Positions 49,249 through 59,959 are shown, counted from the first letter of the stretch. The stretch: 64,000 nucleotides of DNA from Asterias amurensis (GCF_032118995.1 NC_092661.1:8494494-8558493), one strand, 5' to 3'. Numbers and translations: made by a program. The notes: a model not told the origin generated them from the letters alone.

Positions 49249-50010
49249 ATGAAAACCTTAGTCTTACTGTTCGCAGTTGTCTTTTATTTGGTTGTATCGA
49301 GCTGCAATGAAGGTTTGATCTGCCCCTCTGAGTGGGTGTTATTTGGCGAGTCATGCTACAAGTCAGTGAGTGAGAAAATGACTTTTGATAACGCAGTCGA
49401 CACCTGTACCGCTCTGAGCAGCCGAGTGGCATTCCATATGTCACGCACAGAGCTAGAGCAGCAGTTTATCTGGCACATGGTCAGTAAAGTCGAAGGAGGT
49501 TATTTCTGGGTTGGCTGCACTGATAGGGAGGAAGAAGGCAAGTGGGTGGAGCCTGGTGAGGGAGGTGAGGAATGTAGTTTCGACTACTGGAGATTAGACG
49601 AACCCAACAATTTAGGAGGAGAAGAAGATTGTGCCGTGATGGATCCTAACTCCTATGGTCAATGGGTGGATGTTTCGTGTACCTCGGTGATGGACTACGC
49701 GCTCTGTCAGCGCCCCGCCGTCGCTCCATCCCCAACCACCCCGCAAATCAGCCTGCACTGCCTGCAAGCAGACACCACCGGCCGCTTTGCATCTCACTGC
49801 CTGACCGGTCATGTCATCAAGGAGTTACCGATCAAGGGCGTGGTCGCGTGTGGCTTAGCGTGCCGGGATGAGCCTCGATGTCGCTCATTCAACGTACGAC
49901 TTGGACGCAGCAGCAAAGAGCAGCTCTGCCAGCTCAATAACGTCACTCGTGAAGAAGCTGATAAAGAAGATATTGAGATGGATAACTCTTGTTACTATTT
50001 CAACAACTGA
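49249..50010 (+). CDS. Secreted C-type lectin with PAN/Apple-like domain, type B2, 253 aa
   Basis: Start ATG at 49249 aligned with B1. Signal peptide MKTLVLLFAVVFYLVVSS. Lectin domain: CPSEWVLFGESCYKS, DTCTALSS, FWVGCTD, EPN at 118-120, EDC, WVD at 139-141, VSC and LCQ. Linker APSPTTPQ, then a PAN/Apple-like domain almost identical to that of B1. The main difference from B1 is a short stretch around residues 61-85, where B2 has FHMSRTELEQQFIWHMVSKV and B1 has FPMSFTEHQYILDMVSYV plus indels. After the stop, AATAATAAAAAAAAAA follows within 25 bp and could supply a poly(A) signal. Intronless, intact, likely functional. Confidence 0.9.
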   Translation: MKTLVLLFAVVFYLVVSSCNEGLICPSEWVLFGESCYKSVSEKMTFDNAVDTCTALSSRVAFHMSRTELEQQFIWHMVSKVEGGYFWVGCTDREEEGKWVEPGEGGEECSFDYWRLDEPNNLGGEEDCAVMDPNSYGQWVDVSCTSVMDYALCQRPAVAPSPTTPQISLHCLQADTTGRFASHCLTGHVIKELPIKGVVACGLACRDEPRCRSFNVRLGRSSKEQLCQLNNVTREEADKEDIEMDNSCYYFNN

Positions 50011-50244
50011 CATTTTAATAATAAAAAAAAAACAGACCGAAAGAGAAAAACATTGTTTTGACTGCAAAGTAAACTGAGCACGGATTGTTATATCGATCTT
50101 AATCTTTACAGCGATATGTGTTTTGATTAGATATCGATGGCGACTTTCGGTAAGTTGCACTTTCGGAGTATAATGAGCATTCTGCCTTAACTGAGCCCGG
50201 TAGCAACGAATCAACGTAAGCTTCATTTTAATGACATCACGTCG

Positions 50245-50744
50245 TCTTTAAACAATTTTTGAAACTATCACTTTTGGGGGTTTGCCCTTTCACGAACCAC
50301 ATAATAATTTAAAAGTAGGATTCGGAACTTTTTGCTTGGTGGAAATACGATATAGTAAGGTTTGTGCAGTAGCACCATGTAGGACCTAATGACCTCGAGT
50401 TGGGGTGGTTCTGAAAAGAACCGTTGGTTTTCAACTCGACGTTTCAATCAGTATGCTCTGTGATCGTCTTCTGGAGAAAGCTGTCTCCAGCTGGCTTTCT
50501 TGAGCAAACTGATTGGTAGAGTCTTTTTCGTTATAAAATAAATATCTGATTTTGTGAAGCTTGTAATTTGTAACACTTGATTCGTGATGAAAACAATGCA
50601 GTAGACACTAAATGCAACATCTGTTGCTTTAGGGGGGTAACTTTGATTTTTCGCTTAAATTATCCCGTGTTTAATTACACTACTTGCTGACTTCCTATCC
50701 TGCAGTCCAATAAGCATTGTGGTCATTTGTCCAGTATTTAAAGT
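50245..50744 (+). repeat. Duplicated block downstream of type B lectin, copy 2
   Basis: Matches 38270-38815 and continues as the spacer block (ATTATCCCGTGTTTAATTAC) until an insertion at about 50745. No gene. Confidence 0.8.
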
Positions 50745-51309
50745 CACCTGGAAATAGAATTGTTTTTCTTTCAGACATAAGAGCATATGCTTACGAACAA
50801 TAAAACAATTTGTTTAGTAAATGTTTGTCACGATTTATATGTTTAAAAAATATATAAAGTTGTTTGAGGGGCTGACTCCGCCTATCCCTTTTGTGACGTC
50901 AATCGAGGCAGACTTTGCCTGCAATGCGTATAGTAAACACACGTGCAAAGTACGTGTACGTCCAAGTCGTGAGTTGGTACATTTCAAAAAGTGTTTTTCT
51001 GCATTCAGCAGCAATACACCTGGTCGGCATTGCCGGAAAAAAACTTTTTTTTTTTTGAAACGTACAAACTCACGACTTGGTTCGTACATGTACTTTGCAA
51101 TTGTGTTTACTCTACGCATTACAGGCAAAGTGACGTCACGAACAGCGCCCTCTCGGGTCGGGGTCTACTCTTAAATTTGTAAATAACATAAGAACTGATT
51201 TGTTAAAACCTTAGTTAACTGTTTATTCACATTCCACTCATCAAAACACACATAATATTAGTGACAAAAGCTTTATTTTGAAAAAATACCACTTCCAGGT
51301 GACTTTCAG
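50745..51309. mobile_element. 565-bp insertion with AAAGTCACCTGGAA termini
   Basis: Paralogous blocks read GTATTTAAGGCGGAAATCTG; here the join is split by sequence starting AAAGTCACCTGGAAATAG and ending CCACTTCCAGGTGACTTT. Inside, about 50880-51145 forms a second hairpin (GTGACGTCA ... AAGTCGTGAGTTGGTAC / AACTCACGACTTGGTTCGTAC ... GTGACGTCA). No gene; the frames on both strands are palindrome artefacts. Confidence 0.8.
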
Positions 51310-53318
51310 GCGGAAATCTGAAGAAAAATTACTGGTAATAATATGAACCATTGAGTCAAGAATAGTAAAGTTGAAACCATGAATGTATTTAAGAGTCAGT
51401 TCAGGTAAATAGTTGACATACTTGCTCACGGTCAAAAAATGATTTTTTTTTATACTTTGTTTGTGGAAGGGCCTTGGGGTGCAAGTAAACAAAATTGCAT
51501 TTTCAATTCTATATATAGCCCGTTGCCATGGTTACGGCTCATTTTGTTTTTTGGCCATTTTAGGCCGATTTTGGGGTCTGAAAAACTAGTTTTAAGCTCA
51601 TATTTACAACTACACCCAACCAAAATGCAACATTATTTCAAATAACCTTTTATATCACTACAAAGTATCATCCTTGGCCTTCCTTGAGGAAAAAAATTAT
51701 TGCTTTAAATAACACCCTTGTGCTATTTTTGCATTATGCATTACAGTATGTTTTTAGAACTTGCAAAATCGACATTTTTACCCTATTTTTGGACCCCAAA
51801 ATGTCAACTTGCCAGGGGTCTCAGAAAATTTCCCTTTCGGCTGTGATTAGGGCCAACAGTGGTCTTTCAATATCTGGTGTCAAAAACTTGGGCAATTGTA
51901 TCCTGTTGTGACAGTACTGCCTCAAAACTAGACTTTTTTCCCCAAAACATGAAAAATGCCTTCTTAAGGGTCTTTTCACATAATATCGAAAAACGTGTCC
52001 ACGGTAAAAAAAAAAGAATATTTTTCATTTTTGTGTGGATGGTAGGATGGTAGGGACTTGGGGTCCAAATAAACAACATTTACATTTCAAATCATAATAT
52101 AACACGTTGCCATGGTAACAGTTCATGTGTGTTTAGGCCACTTGAGGCTGATCTTGGGGTATGAAAAACTGTTTTTTTAAGTTAATATTTACAACTCCAC
52201 CCCACCAAAAAACAAAATTATTTCATAAAACCTTTTACATCACTACAAAGTATCATCCTTGGCTTTACTTGAGACAACAAAATATTGCTATAAATTTCAC
52301 CCTTGTGCTATTTTTAGAACGTGCATAACAGTATGTTTTTAGAACCTGCAAAATCAACATTTTTACCATATTTTTTGCCCTCAAAATTACATTTTTTTCA
52401 GGGGTCTTAGAATATTTTCCTTTCGGTTTTAATCAGGGCCAAAATTTGTCTTTTTTATTTCTGGTAAGAAAAACTTGGCAAGTGTATCCTGATGTTTACA
52501 GTACTGTCTCAAAAATAGACTTTTTTCCTCAAACAGAAAAATGCATTTTGAATTGTTTTTTCTTCATATTGAATTTCTAACATTAAAAAGTAATAATTCT
52601 ATCAATCTTGCAGCTTTTCCTTAGCACTTAGTGGATTACCCAACATTGATCAGGAACTGTGGATGACCTTAATTTTACAATTTGCCCGGCCTAGCCCCAA
52701 TCATAGTTCTTGACATTGCATAAAACAATGTTTTGTGAATAGCGCCTCTTTTTGTGAAAGTGTTCCCTTTCGGTTGTTATTGGTGTTTTCATGTCTTCTG
52801 GGTAGAAACACTGTGTTTATTGTATCCTGTTGTGACTGATCATGCCTTAAGTATAGTAATTTTTCCAAAAACAATGCATGCTTGTTAAAAATCTGGCACT
52901 GTTTCCATGCCCTTTGAGTAATGAATACAAAGTTTTTATTTAAACATAATGGTATCCAACCAAACCATAACCAATGCTTTGCCACTGAGAGTTCTTGATT
53001 TGGCTACTTTACCTATTGTACAGGTATGATTCCCATTGCAAGTAGAGTGCGATGAGCATTCTTTACAAGTTCTCTTTAATACAGGGCCTACTCTCCTTGG
53101 TCCCTGCCTGCTACCAAATGTAAAACTTTTCTTAGAGATAGAGATCATAAACAATGTAGTTTCTGTGCTTGCGGCAGATGGTTTGGAGCATCCAATCATG
53201 TCCAACACAAACGTGGGAAATTAAAAAGCCCGCTTAAAAGTGTTGGAAAAGTTTGCCAAGATCTTATTAAAAACAATGATACTAACGATTTGCAAGATGA
53301 GCGTAAGAGATTATTTAA

Positions 53319-53535
53319 AAGAAACACGTTGCCTGGGATCGGTTAAGTTGGTCTTTGAAATGCGTTTGTAACGGTTTGTTTTAAAATGCATGGTTAGAAA
53401 GATGTTTTGAGTGATACTTGTGTGGATCATTATATTCTACTTTTAAAATATCTTTCTAATCATATGCATTTTTTAATAAACGTTTACAAACGCTTTTCAA
53501 ATACCAACTCGACCGATCCAAGGCAACGTGTTCCT
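53319..53535. mobile_element. MITE family 1, internally deleted, nested
   Basis: Ends match family 1 (AGAAACACGTTGCCTGGGAT and ATCCAAGGCAACGTGTTCCT) with TTAA at 53315-53318 and 53536-53539. It lacks the central palindrome. Nested in the loop of the 4.9-kb foldback element. Confidence 0.8.
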
Positions 53536-53829
53536 TTAATGAAACAACATTGAAAGAAGTTGTAAAAACTTGCACCTGCTGAACATAAATAAGTAAGATG
53601 CATTTGCAGTGACAAAAGTCTATTCAGGCTAGTTTGATATTTTTTCCATTCACTATCTTACTAATTCATAATTATTATATATGTCTCTGAGAATGATCAA
53701 CAAAAAACATTGAATTGTTTATCACGTTAAATAAACCAACTCTTTTATTGTTTGCAACAGTACAATTGAAAGGAACCCCACCATAGATGGGGGAACTGCT
53801 TACAGAAGGCCAAAGCAGGTGAATGGCCA

Positions 53830-54405
53830 TTTAGCCCTTTAGTCCCTGCACCGCCCGAGCTTGCAGTAAATTACTGGAATCATAGTTCAAATTTTAAAAG
53901 ATAGCCATGGCTTAATGTGTATGCACAATTTTTTACCCTTTCGGTAATATTTGTATAAAAGTTCTCATGGGAACAATAAATGCCTCTCATTAAACGACTA
54001 CGGTAATTTTTATGGCGAATATTTTTGTGCACGGATAAAATGAACACAATAGCTTTTCAAGGCTTTTTTCTGGCTCAATGCTCATACTGATTAAATGCGA
54101 AGGCGTTAATTTTTTACAATATCATAAATGATGAACATGTTCCTGTTTACTAATGAGCGTTTTATTTTTCGTAAGAGCTAAATTATTTCATCATCATTAG
54201 CTTCGACAAGTCAACTGTGAAGGGAGAATTAATAACGATCTATAACAACTAGATATATTAACAAATGCGTAGACCTACTAATGACTATCGAGTTTTCTTT
54301 TGATGTTCCTTTTTTTCTACAAACACAAGCTAGCGAGGTTTCCTCGTACCGCATACAGTGTATCGCTATAATGCGGCTGGGCGATACATCGGCTAAATGG
54401 TTAGA
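53830..54405. mobile_element. 600-bp inverted-repeat element, copy 2, reverse
   Basis: Reverse complement of 39625-40225 with good similarity (GGCTTAATGTGTATGCACAA, GTTCTCATGGGAACAATAAA, GCTTCGACAAGTCAACTGTG). Located in the loop of the foldback element. Confidence 0.75.
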
Positions 54406-56316
54406 TACTTTGGATACAGTACTTGCTCACTTTTAGAGCCTCTTTGTTCTGATTGGGATGAAAATGTTTAGTTTGGTAGCGGGCAGGGGACCAAGAAGAC
54501 TGTTATAAGGCCATGTAAAGACAAGAACAGTAAAGAATGCTCATCGCACTACTTCTCTTCTTGAAATGTGAATCATACCTGTACAACTAGGTAAAGTAGT
54601 TATGACAAAACAAGAACTCAGTGGCTTAAAGAGCATGGAAACAGTGCCATATTCTTTTAACAAGCATGCTCATTTTTGTTTTTTTATCAATTCAAACTAA
54701 GGGATAACTTCAAAATGCATTTTTATTGTTTTTGGAAAAATTACCATTTTTGAAGCAGAAGTGTCACAACAGGATACAATAAACCAAAGTGTTTCTCCCC
54801 AGTAGACATGCAAACCATAATGATTGATAGCCCAATCAAAACAAAAAGGGAAATATTCTGAGAACCAATAAAACATTAAAGACAGTACAAACTTTCTTAA
54901 TGTGCAAGGGGAATTAAAAAATGTGACTTTCAAAAAAGAGGCGCTGTTCACAAAACTGTTATTTTATTTTATGCAATGTCAAGAAACATGATTGGGCCAG
55001 GGCCGGAGTGGGGCAAATTATAAGATTTAGGTCATCAACAAGTCCTGATCCATGTTTGGTAATGCACTAAACCTACAAAGTGCTTATAAAAAGCTGCCAG
55101 ATTGATGGAATTATAGCTAACTTCTTCAAGTTATAAATTAAAAATGAAGCAAATATTTCAAAATGCATTTCTCTATGTTTTCGGGGAAAAGGGTCTATTT
55201 TTGAGACAGTTCTGTTACATCAGGATACAATTGCCCGAGTTTTTCTTACCAGAAATAAAAAGACAAATTATGGCCCTGATCAAAACCGACAGGAAAATAT
55301 TCTGAGACCCCTGAAAAAATGGAATTTTGAGGGCAAAAAATATGGTAAAAATGTTGATTTTGCAAGCTCTAAAAACATACTGTAATGCACGTTCTTAAAA
55401 TAGCACAAGGGTGAAATTTATAGCAATATTTTTTTGTCTCAAGTAAAGCCAAGGATGATACTTTGCAGTGATGAAAAAGGTTTTATGAAATATTTTTGTT
55501 TTTTGGTGGGGTGGAGTTGTAAATATTAACTTTAAAAAACAGTTTTTCATTCCCCAATATCGGCCCAAAGTGGCCTAAACACAAATGAACTGTTACCTTG
55601 GCAACGTGTTATATTATGATTTGAAATGTTAATGTTGTTTATTTGGACCCCAAGTCCCTACCATCCACAAAGTATAAAAAAAAATATTCCTTTTCTTTTA
55701 CCATGGACACGTATGTCGATATTATGTGAAAAGACCCTTAAAAAGGCATTTTTCATGTTTTGGGGAAAAAAGTCTAGTTTTGAGGCAGTACTGGCCCAAC
55801 AGGATACAATTGCCCAAGTTTTTGACACCAGATATGGAAAGACCAATGTTGGTCCTAATCACAGACGAAAGGGAAATTTTCTGAGACCCCTGGCAAGTTG
55901 ACATTTTGGGGTCCAAAAATAGGGTAAAAATGTTGATTTTGCAAGTTCTAAAAACATACTGTAATGCATGATGCAAAAATAGCACAAGGGTGATATTTAA
56001 AGCAATAATTTTTTTTCTCAAGGAAGGCCAAGGATGATACTTTGTAGTGATATAAAAGGTTTTTTGAATTAATATTGCATTTTGGTGGGGTGGAGTTGTA
56101 AATATGAGCTAAAAAGCAGTTTTTCAGACCCCAAAATCGACCTAAAATGACAAAAAATTAAAATGAGCCGTAACCATGGCAACGGGCTATATATAGAATT
56201 GAAAATGCAATTTTGTTTACTTGCACCCCAAGGCCCTTCCACCCACAAAGTATAAAAAAAATTCATTTTTTGACCGTGAGCAAGTATGTCAACTATTTAC
56301 CTGAACTGACTCTTAA

Positions 56317-56921
56317 ATAAAAACCAACAGCATACTTTTTCGTACACTTTAACCGACTTCAGAAACGGTAGTTGTTGCACCGTGTGGATAATTAAAAAGA
56401 AAACTGTGAGTTATTGATGGGCCAATCCTTTGTCTCATGGTAAGAGATGCAATAAATGAATTTGTATTCTGCAACTCCCGTTAGTACAACTTGCCATGTA
56501 GTTTTGTGATGCTGTGGTATCTTGTCTCAAATTGTAGTAATGCTGTGTGTAAAGGTAATTAATTGTTTCAAAATAAATGGCTATAGCGTCCCATAAAAAG
56601 AGATCAGTGCTCTTGTTTGACTTTGAAGATGTTTTTTGTGGGTTTTTTTTACCTTATTTTACATTTATTTTTGACAATTACTTTGTATTCATTACAGGCA
56701 TTTTTCTATTTAAAAAGCAAACAAGATTTCATGCAATTGGTTTTGCTGAAATGACATATAACTTAATGTCCATTCTGCAGGTGGCGCAGGGAAGTTTCTT
56801 ATATCTTGGTGGGGTCTGGTTGACTGCTGGCTATTAAAAGGGGGAAGGGCCTTCCAAGTGGCGGTAGGGTGGGTCCGGGCTGTAACTGTAAATTTCCCAA
56901 TCTGTCAATCGTGACCTTCCT
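56317..56921 (+). repeat. Third copy of the spacer block, 3' part
   Basis: Continues the block interrupted by the foldback element: CAGCATACTTTTTCGTACAC ... GGCTATAGCGTCCCATA ... GGTGGCGCAGGGAAGTTTCT ... GGTCCGGGCTGTAACTG. At 56922 it joins a lectin fragment at CCTTGCTAGATAG, a short stretch that resembles both partners. Confidence 0.8.
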
Positions 56922-57408
56922 TGCTAGATAGCTGCTGCTTTGGCGTGGTAGCCGCTCGAGACCAGCAATGCGATACATTTATTTATGAGAACTCGTCGTG
57001 TCCCGAGTCTTGGCATTACTGGGGAAACTCATGCTACAACATCTCTGAGACGACATTTACATGGGCAGATGCTAAAGACGAGTGTAGAAACCTGGGTGGT
57101 GTTCTTGGTGTACCGAGCTCTGATCCAGAACACGAGTTTATAGCGCAATTGATTCCAACTGGTGGAACAGTATGGCTCGACTGTACCGATATAGACGTGG
57201 GGGGAACTGGAAGTGCAGAGAGGGTAACGTATAATAGAGGTCGCTTACAAAAACTGGTATTCTGGGGAATCAAATGACAAGGAAAATGAAGATTGTGTAG
57301 CTCTAAATAACGGATTTGAATACAAGCGCCAAATGGCATGATGTGAGTTGCAGCAGAGAAGAAATAGCTCTTTGCAAAATGGCTGGCAGATCACTCCTTC
57401 ACGTGTGA
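56922..57408 (+). pseudogene. Type A lectin without start, frameshifted
   Basis: Starts in the signal peptide (LLDSCCFGVVAARDQQC) with no ATG or leader because a duplicated spacer is fused to it. The lectin domain is readable through SCPESWHYWGNSCYN, DECRNLGGVLGVPSSD and VWLDCTDIDV, then loses frame at GACGTGGGGGGAACTGG. Further indels occur near 57232 (an inserted ATAATA) and 57330. The expected C-terminal coding end (CTCCTTCACGTGTGA) is at 57394-57408. Confidence 0.85.
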
Positions 57409-57822
57409 CAATTTGATCATCGAAGCTTCGAGTCGATGTAGTTAAAGGCAGTGGACACTATTGGTAATTGTCAAAGACTATGGAGGAGAGGAGGCCGACA
57501 GGACGGGGTGACATCGACTCTTTGAATATTGAAAATGACTCATTTGGGGCTTTGAGTCGAGATGGAAATGAACAATAAATTATTTCATTTGTCCAGCTAT
57601 TTGTCCCAGCTCAATGCACCGACCAGTGGATACAATCGATGAACTAAGGCATAGTTTCCGTGCACGGTCACAATAGTTACAATAACATCTGACGGCCACG
57701 ATAAAGAGAGTTAACGCGATTTGTTCATGTCCCTTCTCGGGTTTCGTATCTCAACCTGTATGAAAACCAATTGACTTGTTCGTACATTATTGCCAACGCG
57801 TCACTTCAAAGATTTGTACCGG

Positions 57823-58531
57823 TGTGGCGGTCTCGGAGCTCCGGCGGTCTCAGAGCTCCAGATTACCAAATACGGTAGTATTACGTCATGCCGTGCCTGC
57901 GCACACTAGAGCGAAAGTAGTCGATTTTAGCGCCGTGCCGAGTACACTCTCGTAGTAGACTTAGGGACAAGTCGTTTATTGTCCCCCGCGGTGAGATAGT
58001 CGAGTTGCAGCGGTGCTCTCCGCGCGCGAACTGCTGGTTGGGCAACTACTGCGCTGCCCGACTCCAGGCAGCTCGTAGTAGTCGCGCAACCAGCAGTTCG
58101 CTGCAACTCGACTATCTCACCGCGTGGGACCATAAACGACTTGTCCACAAGTCTACTCTCGTAGCTGTCATGGCGGCGCCCATATCGTGTAGTGAACGAG
58201 TAGAGCGTATGCGACAGTATTGTGAAAAAAGTAATCACGATTATAATAAGTATTTGAGGAGTGGGAATTACAAAGAAGGTTCTTCTGAAAGCCAGAAAAG
58301 AGTTTTGGGTTGCCCCTCGGAAAAGTACTCGTGCGATAACAAAACAGGTCTCGAAGATTTATTCGTGGCGGTAGAGGGGGGCGACGGGGACTCACGCCCG
58401 CAAGGACAGCATGCTACGTCATCCCAGAGAGTTAGGCACGCCAGAGATCTGAGACCGTGATTACTGCGTGCCGAAATCTCCGGTGACGTCACCCCGAGCT
58501 CTGAGACCCCCAGAGCGCTGAGGCCGCCACA
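57823..58531. mobile_element. Ginger-like non-autonomous transposon, copy 2
   Basis: Termini TGTGGCGG/CCGCCACA with CCGG at 57819-57822 and 58532-58535. Empty counterparts: TTATACCGGCAACTTCTGTG at about 48562 and TATACCGGAACTTCTGTGGC at about 36638. An interior frame starts at ATG 58169: MAAPISCSERVERMRQYCEK, then a YLRSGNYKEGSSESQKRVLG segment resembling the N-terminus of GIN1/Ginger integrases. It loses similarity to copy 1 after LGC by a frame change. Only this first coding part is present. A 200-bp Mutator-like element is nested in its 5' part. Confidence 0.72.
57956..58155. mobile_element. Nested 200-bp Mutator-like MITE
   Basis: Long inverted repeats starting TAGACTTAGGGACAAGTCGT and, from the other end, TAGACTTGTGGACAAGTCGT, then GGTGAGATAGTCGAGTTGCA on both arms. 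Flanked by a 9-bp direct repeat CTCTCGTAG at 57947-57955 and 58156-58164. The other Ginger-like copy has the uninterrupted site (about 40480). A 9-bp duplication with long inverted repeats is the signature of Mutator-like elements. Confidence 0.85.
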
Positions 58532-58737
58532 CCGGCAACTTCTGTGGCTGCCCCAGTTTGTATCGATGGAAAGAGTGGGTTAAGGCGTTACTTTGACAAA
58601 TTATCCTGTTTGTCAGTTTCTTGCCTTTGTCGATGGATTGCAGATTTGTCTTACCCATGGGAGCCAGTCATTTTTGGAGGCTAAATTTGTAAAGACTTTT
58701 ATCTTATTTTCGATCACAGAAAGAATACAAAACTAGG

Positions 58738-59000
58738 ACCGTCTGTGGCTAAAAGCTGATTGGTCTATAATGGCATTAAAAAAACTAGTGGCCCGTGAAT
58801 GGTTAGACGGCAGTTTGTATTCATGTTTATTCATGATGCATTGTTGGTGTTAGCCAATCAAAGTGTGCGCATTTTAGCAGACGACATCAGAATCGAGCTT
58901 GATTGCGAAACAGAAATAGGAGATATCACAACTCCTCCGCGTTGCAACCGTTTGAGCCGACTTTGTCTCTATGTGAAAAACATCATTTGTATTAACAATA
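58738..59000 (+). promoter_or_regulatory. Upstream module of the nonsense-bearing lectin
   Basis: Starts like type B modules (CCGTCTGTGGCTAAAAGCTG, CTAGTGGCCCGTGAATGGTT) and ends like type A modules (AGCAGACGACATCAGAATCG, GAAACAGAAATAGGAGATAT). AGCCAATCAAAGTGTGCGCA is intact, so it looks recombinant between the two types. Confidence 0.6.
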
Positions 59001-59419
59001 AAGAGCTGTATCTTATCTCATATCGTGTAAACAGCCACTTTGTGTTCATCTTCGCTGAATCAAAAACAGAAGATTTTGACTCTACACTAACGAATCTCAC
59101 AATTTATTTTTGTTCACCCAGTTGGAGATTTTCCTCCGTAATTTCTTAAGGAAGCGGATCGCCAATACGCAACGGTACACAGCCTGTGGACAACTTTACA
59201 ACAAGTCTCTGTTATTTTCAGACATTCACAGGATTTATCAAAGTGAAAGAGTCCGCCATTGAAAACGTAAAATTGGGAAACTCTTCAACTACATTTTAAA
59301 GACTCACACCTACTGTGTCGAAAAGAAAGACAACTATTGATTATAGACACTGACTGTGTATACGCGTACGTTGATGTATAAAGACGTTTTTTCTACAACG
59401 CGTGCCCATTGGCGTCAAT

Positions 59420-59926
59420 ATGTATATTGTGTTCTTCATGATCACTGCCTTTATAGCGAACTGCTGTTGTGAAGTGCTAGAATCTCAAGATGAGCAATGT
59501 TCTACTTTTATGAGTGACAACTCACCCTGTCCGGAGTCTTGGCATTACTTTGGAAACTCATGCTACATGATCACTGAGTCTATACTACGTTGTTCGGAAG
59601 CTAGAGAGGCGTGTAGAAACCTGGGTGGTGTTCTTGCTGTACCAAGCTCCGATCAAGAAAATGAGTTTGTTATATAATTAGCTGATGGGGTAGTATGGCT
59701 CGACTGCAATGATATCGACGTGGAGGGCATCTGGAAATGCAGAGAGGGTAACGTGGAAGTCGCTTACAGAAACTGGGATTCTGGAGAACCGAATAACTGG
59801 GATGACGAAGATTGTGTAGTCATGACTCACGGTTTGGGGAAGGAGCACCAATGGCATGATGTAAAATGCAGCAGAGAAGAGAGGGCTCTTTGCAAAATGG
59901 CTGGCAGACTAGTCCTTCACGTGTGA
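59420..59926 (+). pseudogene. Type A lectin with one in-frame stop (A3)
   Basis: Start ATG at 59420 aligned with A1. Signal peptide MYIVFFMITAFIANCCCEV, then SCYMITES, EACRNLGGVLAVPSSD and, at 59675-59677, TAA. Reading continues in the same frame for 83 more codons: VWLDCNDIDVEGIWKC, EPN, EDCVVMTHG, WHDVKC, ALCKMAGR and the tail LVLHV, stop TGA at 59924-59926. The stop lines up with a CAA (Gln) codon of A1 and A2, so a single C-to-T change would explain it; two to four codons after it are also missing. All lectin cysteines remain. Promoter module and an AATAAA just after the stop (59938-59943) are present. A recent pseudogene, a segregating null allele or, less likely, a stop read through. 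Confidence 0.85.
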
Positions 59927-59959
59927 CAATTTGACTAATAAAGCTTTGAGTCGATGCAG

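Larger units (their letters stand above)
51393..56312. mobile_element. 4.9-kb foldback element with TTAA duplication
   Basis: Ends GAGTCAGTTCAGGTAAATAG / complement, flanked by TTAA at 51389-51392 and 56313-56316. Unoccupied paralogues (about 39375 and 41695) read GAATGTTTTTAAATAAAAAA. The arms are about 1.7-1.8 kb (51393 to about 53110, and about 54470 to 56312) and are inverted copies of each other; each arm holds two related sub-units about 580 bp apart (GTTGCCATGG(T)TA(A/C) landmarks at 51521, 52108, 55600 and 56170). The centre (53110-54470) carries two other elements. A 90-codon frame on the minus strand (52936-53208) with CKECSSHSTCNGNHTC might be a transposase remnant, but it is not recognised. 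Confidence 0.85.
57480..58735 (+). repeat. A-B spacer copy 3, split by a transposon
   Basis: Matches 36345-36900 and 48245-48850 in two parts, 57480-57818 and 58536-58735, separated by the Ginger-like element. The AACAATAAATTATTTCATTTG segment is kept. Just before it (57444-57477) is a short fragment of MITE family 3. Confidence 0.85.

Noticed and set aside
50821-51182. Opposed frames of 97 and 117 codons
   Set aside because: They cross a hairpin inside a transposon and mirror each other. No domain seen.
52936-53208. Minus-strand frame with CKECSSHSTCNGNHTC
   Set aside because: Cysteine spacing hints at a zinc-binding remnant, but no known transposase was recognised and the other arm does not keep the frame. 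Mentioned under the foldback element only.
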